A stretch of DNA of 64,000 nt from Agrostemma githago (Eukaryota > Streptophyta > Magnoliopsida > Caryophyllales > Caryophyllaceae). Of this stretch, positions 63,408 to 64,000 are shown piece by piece; within the stretch, counting starts at the first letter, position 1; every line of letters starts with the position of its first letter. The notes under the pieces were generated by a model. It did not search any database. It was not told the DNA's origin and saw only the letters and a program-made list of their open reading frames with translations. The translations under genes and the position numbers were made by a program. The DNA lies in NCBI GenBank assembly GCA_958450325.1, contig OY288244.1, positions 38,129,424-38,193,423 of the forward strand. Reading direction: 5' to 3'.

Positions 63408-63415
63408 TATTTATA
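63408..63415 (-). promoter_or_regulatory. Probable TATA box in T3 LTR
   Basis: The minus strand reads CTTATAAATACCTCC, the counterpart of the T2 LTR TATA box. Confidence 0.65.
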
Positions 63416-63443
63416 AGAAATTTCGCCCACCCGACCTAGGGCT

Positions 63444-63546
63444 ACTCGACCGAGTACCCTGCTGACTCGGTCGAGTGGCCCAAAGCATAGCAGACGGGCC
63501 TATTTAAGGGCCCACTCGAACGAGTGGGCTGACACTCGATCGAGTG
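63444..63546. repeat. Four ACTCGnnCGAGT palindromes in T3 U3
   Basis: Copies at 63444-63455, 63465-63476, 63513-63526 and 63533-63546, in two pairs. They lie upstream of the TATA box in minus orientation. Probably sites for a dimeric DNA-binding factor or hairpin-forming sequence. Confidence 0.8.
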
Positions 63547-63934
63547 GGTCAGCTGAAACGAAGGGGTCCGGCTTTTTGGACCCCGGGTTGGGTATTTTGT
63601 GGGTCTTGTATTTGGGTTGGACTCTTGATGTTTGCATGGCTATTTTTGTGTTTCGGAAACGACTTTGACCGAGGTTTGACCCGATCGCTAAAAGACAGTT
63701 TTATTTCCGGTGTCGATTTTGACCCAAATTAATCTCATTTGATTGGAAACGACCCTCTGGGCCTGAATTTGAGGTTAGTTTTGTGAGATTTGAACTCTGT
63801 AAAAGCTCAAGCCAGTAACTAATGGTTTCGAGCCCATATCCGAGCGCATAAAAACACGTTTGCGTCCGATCATCATCAGAAGTTTTTTTGGAAACTGCTA
63901 TAAACACCTAGCAGCCAAATGTGGGTGTCTACAG

Positions 63935-64000
63935 AGCCCCCACTCTGACTGAGACTTGGACAAGGTGAATGTCAGAGTAGCTACCAGGCTAATTGAGGAT
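63935..64000 (-). mobile_element. Polypurine tract and 3' end of T3 internal region
   Basis: The minus strand reads ...CTCAGTCAGAGTGGGGGCTC directly before the LTR start at 63934. Only 66 bases are in the window. Confidence 0.6.

Larger units (their letters stand above)
63061..63934 (-). repeat. Partial LTR of T3, a relative of T2, opposite orientation
   Basis: Minus strand from 63934: TGTAGACACCCACATTTGGC..., matching the T2 LTR start and again at ACATGTAGGTTGAGGGTG (about 63205-63222). Just upstream on the minus strand is a purine-rich AGAGTGGGGGCTC tract, so this is the 3' LTR of an element lying right of the window. At least 870 bp can be followed; the left end is truncated or unresolved. 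Confidence 0.75.

Overview
The window is repeat-rich plant nuclear DNA, made almost entirely of LTR retrotransposons stacked inside one another. I found no host gene, tRNA, rRNA, CRISPR array or bacterial-type feature. A flowering plant is indicated by initiator-Met-tRNA primer sites (TGGTATCAGAGC), a Ty3/gypsy chromovirus-like family, and Tat-lineage Ty3/gypsy elements with two RNase H domains and an antisense extra ORF. A eudicot, perhaps of the Caryophyllales, is only a guess. The self-nesting suggests (peri)centromeric heterochromatin.

Two families dominate. The first is chromovirus-like (CRM-like by Pol sequence). Its LTRs run TGATCCGAAT...ACTCACATCA, and its Pol frame runs through the polypurine tract into the 3' LTR. 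Its copies fall into four kinds. A, B and F have gag; B has Gag plus protease but no RT. C1, C2 and E have lost gag and keep protease-RT-RNase H-integrase. D1 to D5 have lost gag, RT and the integrase core but keep an open frame of 585-602 codons. H is a solo LTR. The second family is Tat: T1 (minus, decayed), T2 (plus, intact gag, protease and pol frames) and T3 (only one LTR, at the right edge).

Layout: 1-11172 holds F (minus), interrupted by C1 and by B, with A inside B. 11173-12588 holds a coiled-coil exon split by solo LTR H. 13474-17300 holds the antisense ORF and pol remnant of T1. 17633-47463 is an unrelated solo LTR (G) split by E, and E is itself split by C2 (which contains the D1-D2 tandem), D3 (which contains D4) and D5. 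47464-50262 holds T1 gag remnants, leader, primer site and part of its LTR. 50263 to about 63060 is T2. About 63060-63934 is the minus-strand LTR of T3.

Nine of these insertions could be resolved to exact ends, and all nine have perfect 5-bp target-site duplications: TTAGG (C1), CGAAG (H), CCTCC (G), AGAAT (E), GTTAT (C2), AAGGG (D1-D2), AGTCC (D3), TTAGC (D4), TTTTG (D5). Nesting is five levels deep.

The most interesting content is the apparent division of labour within the chromovirus-like family: Gag+PR copies, PR+Pol copies, and short D copies that have neither but keep open frames. Two D copies carry a catalytic Asp to Asn change in the protease. D has a hybrid LTR. Also notable are T2's gag, protease and pol frames joined by two ATGA stop/start overlaps, and the antisense ORF with an intron at the same place in T1 and T2.
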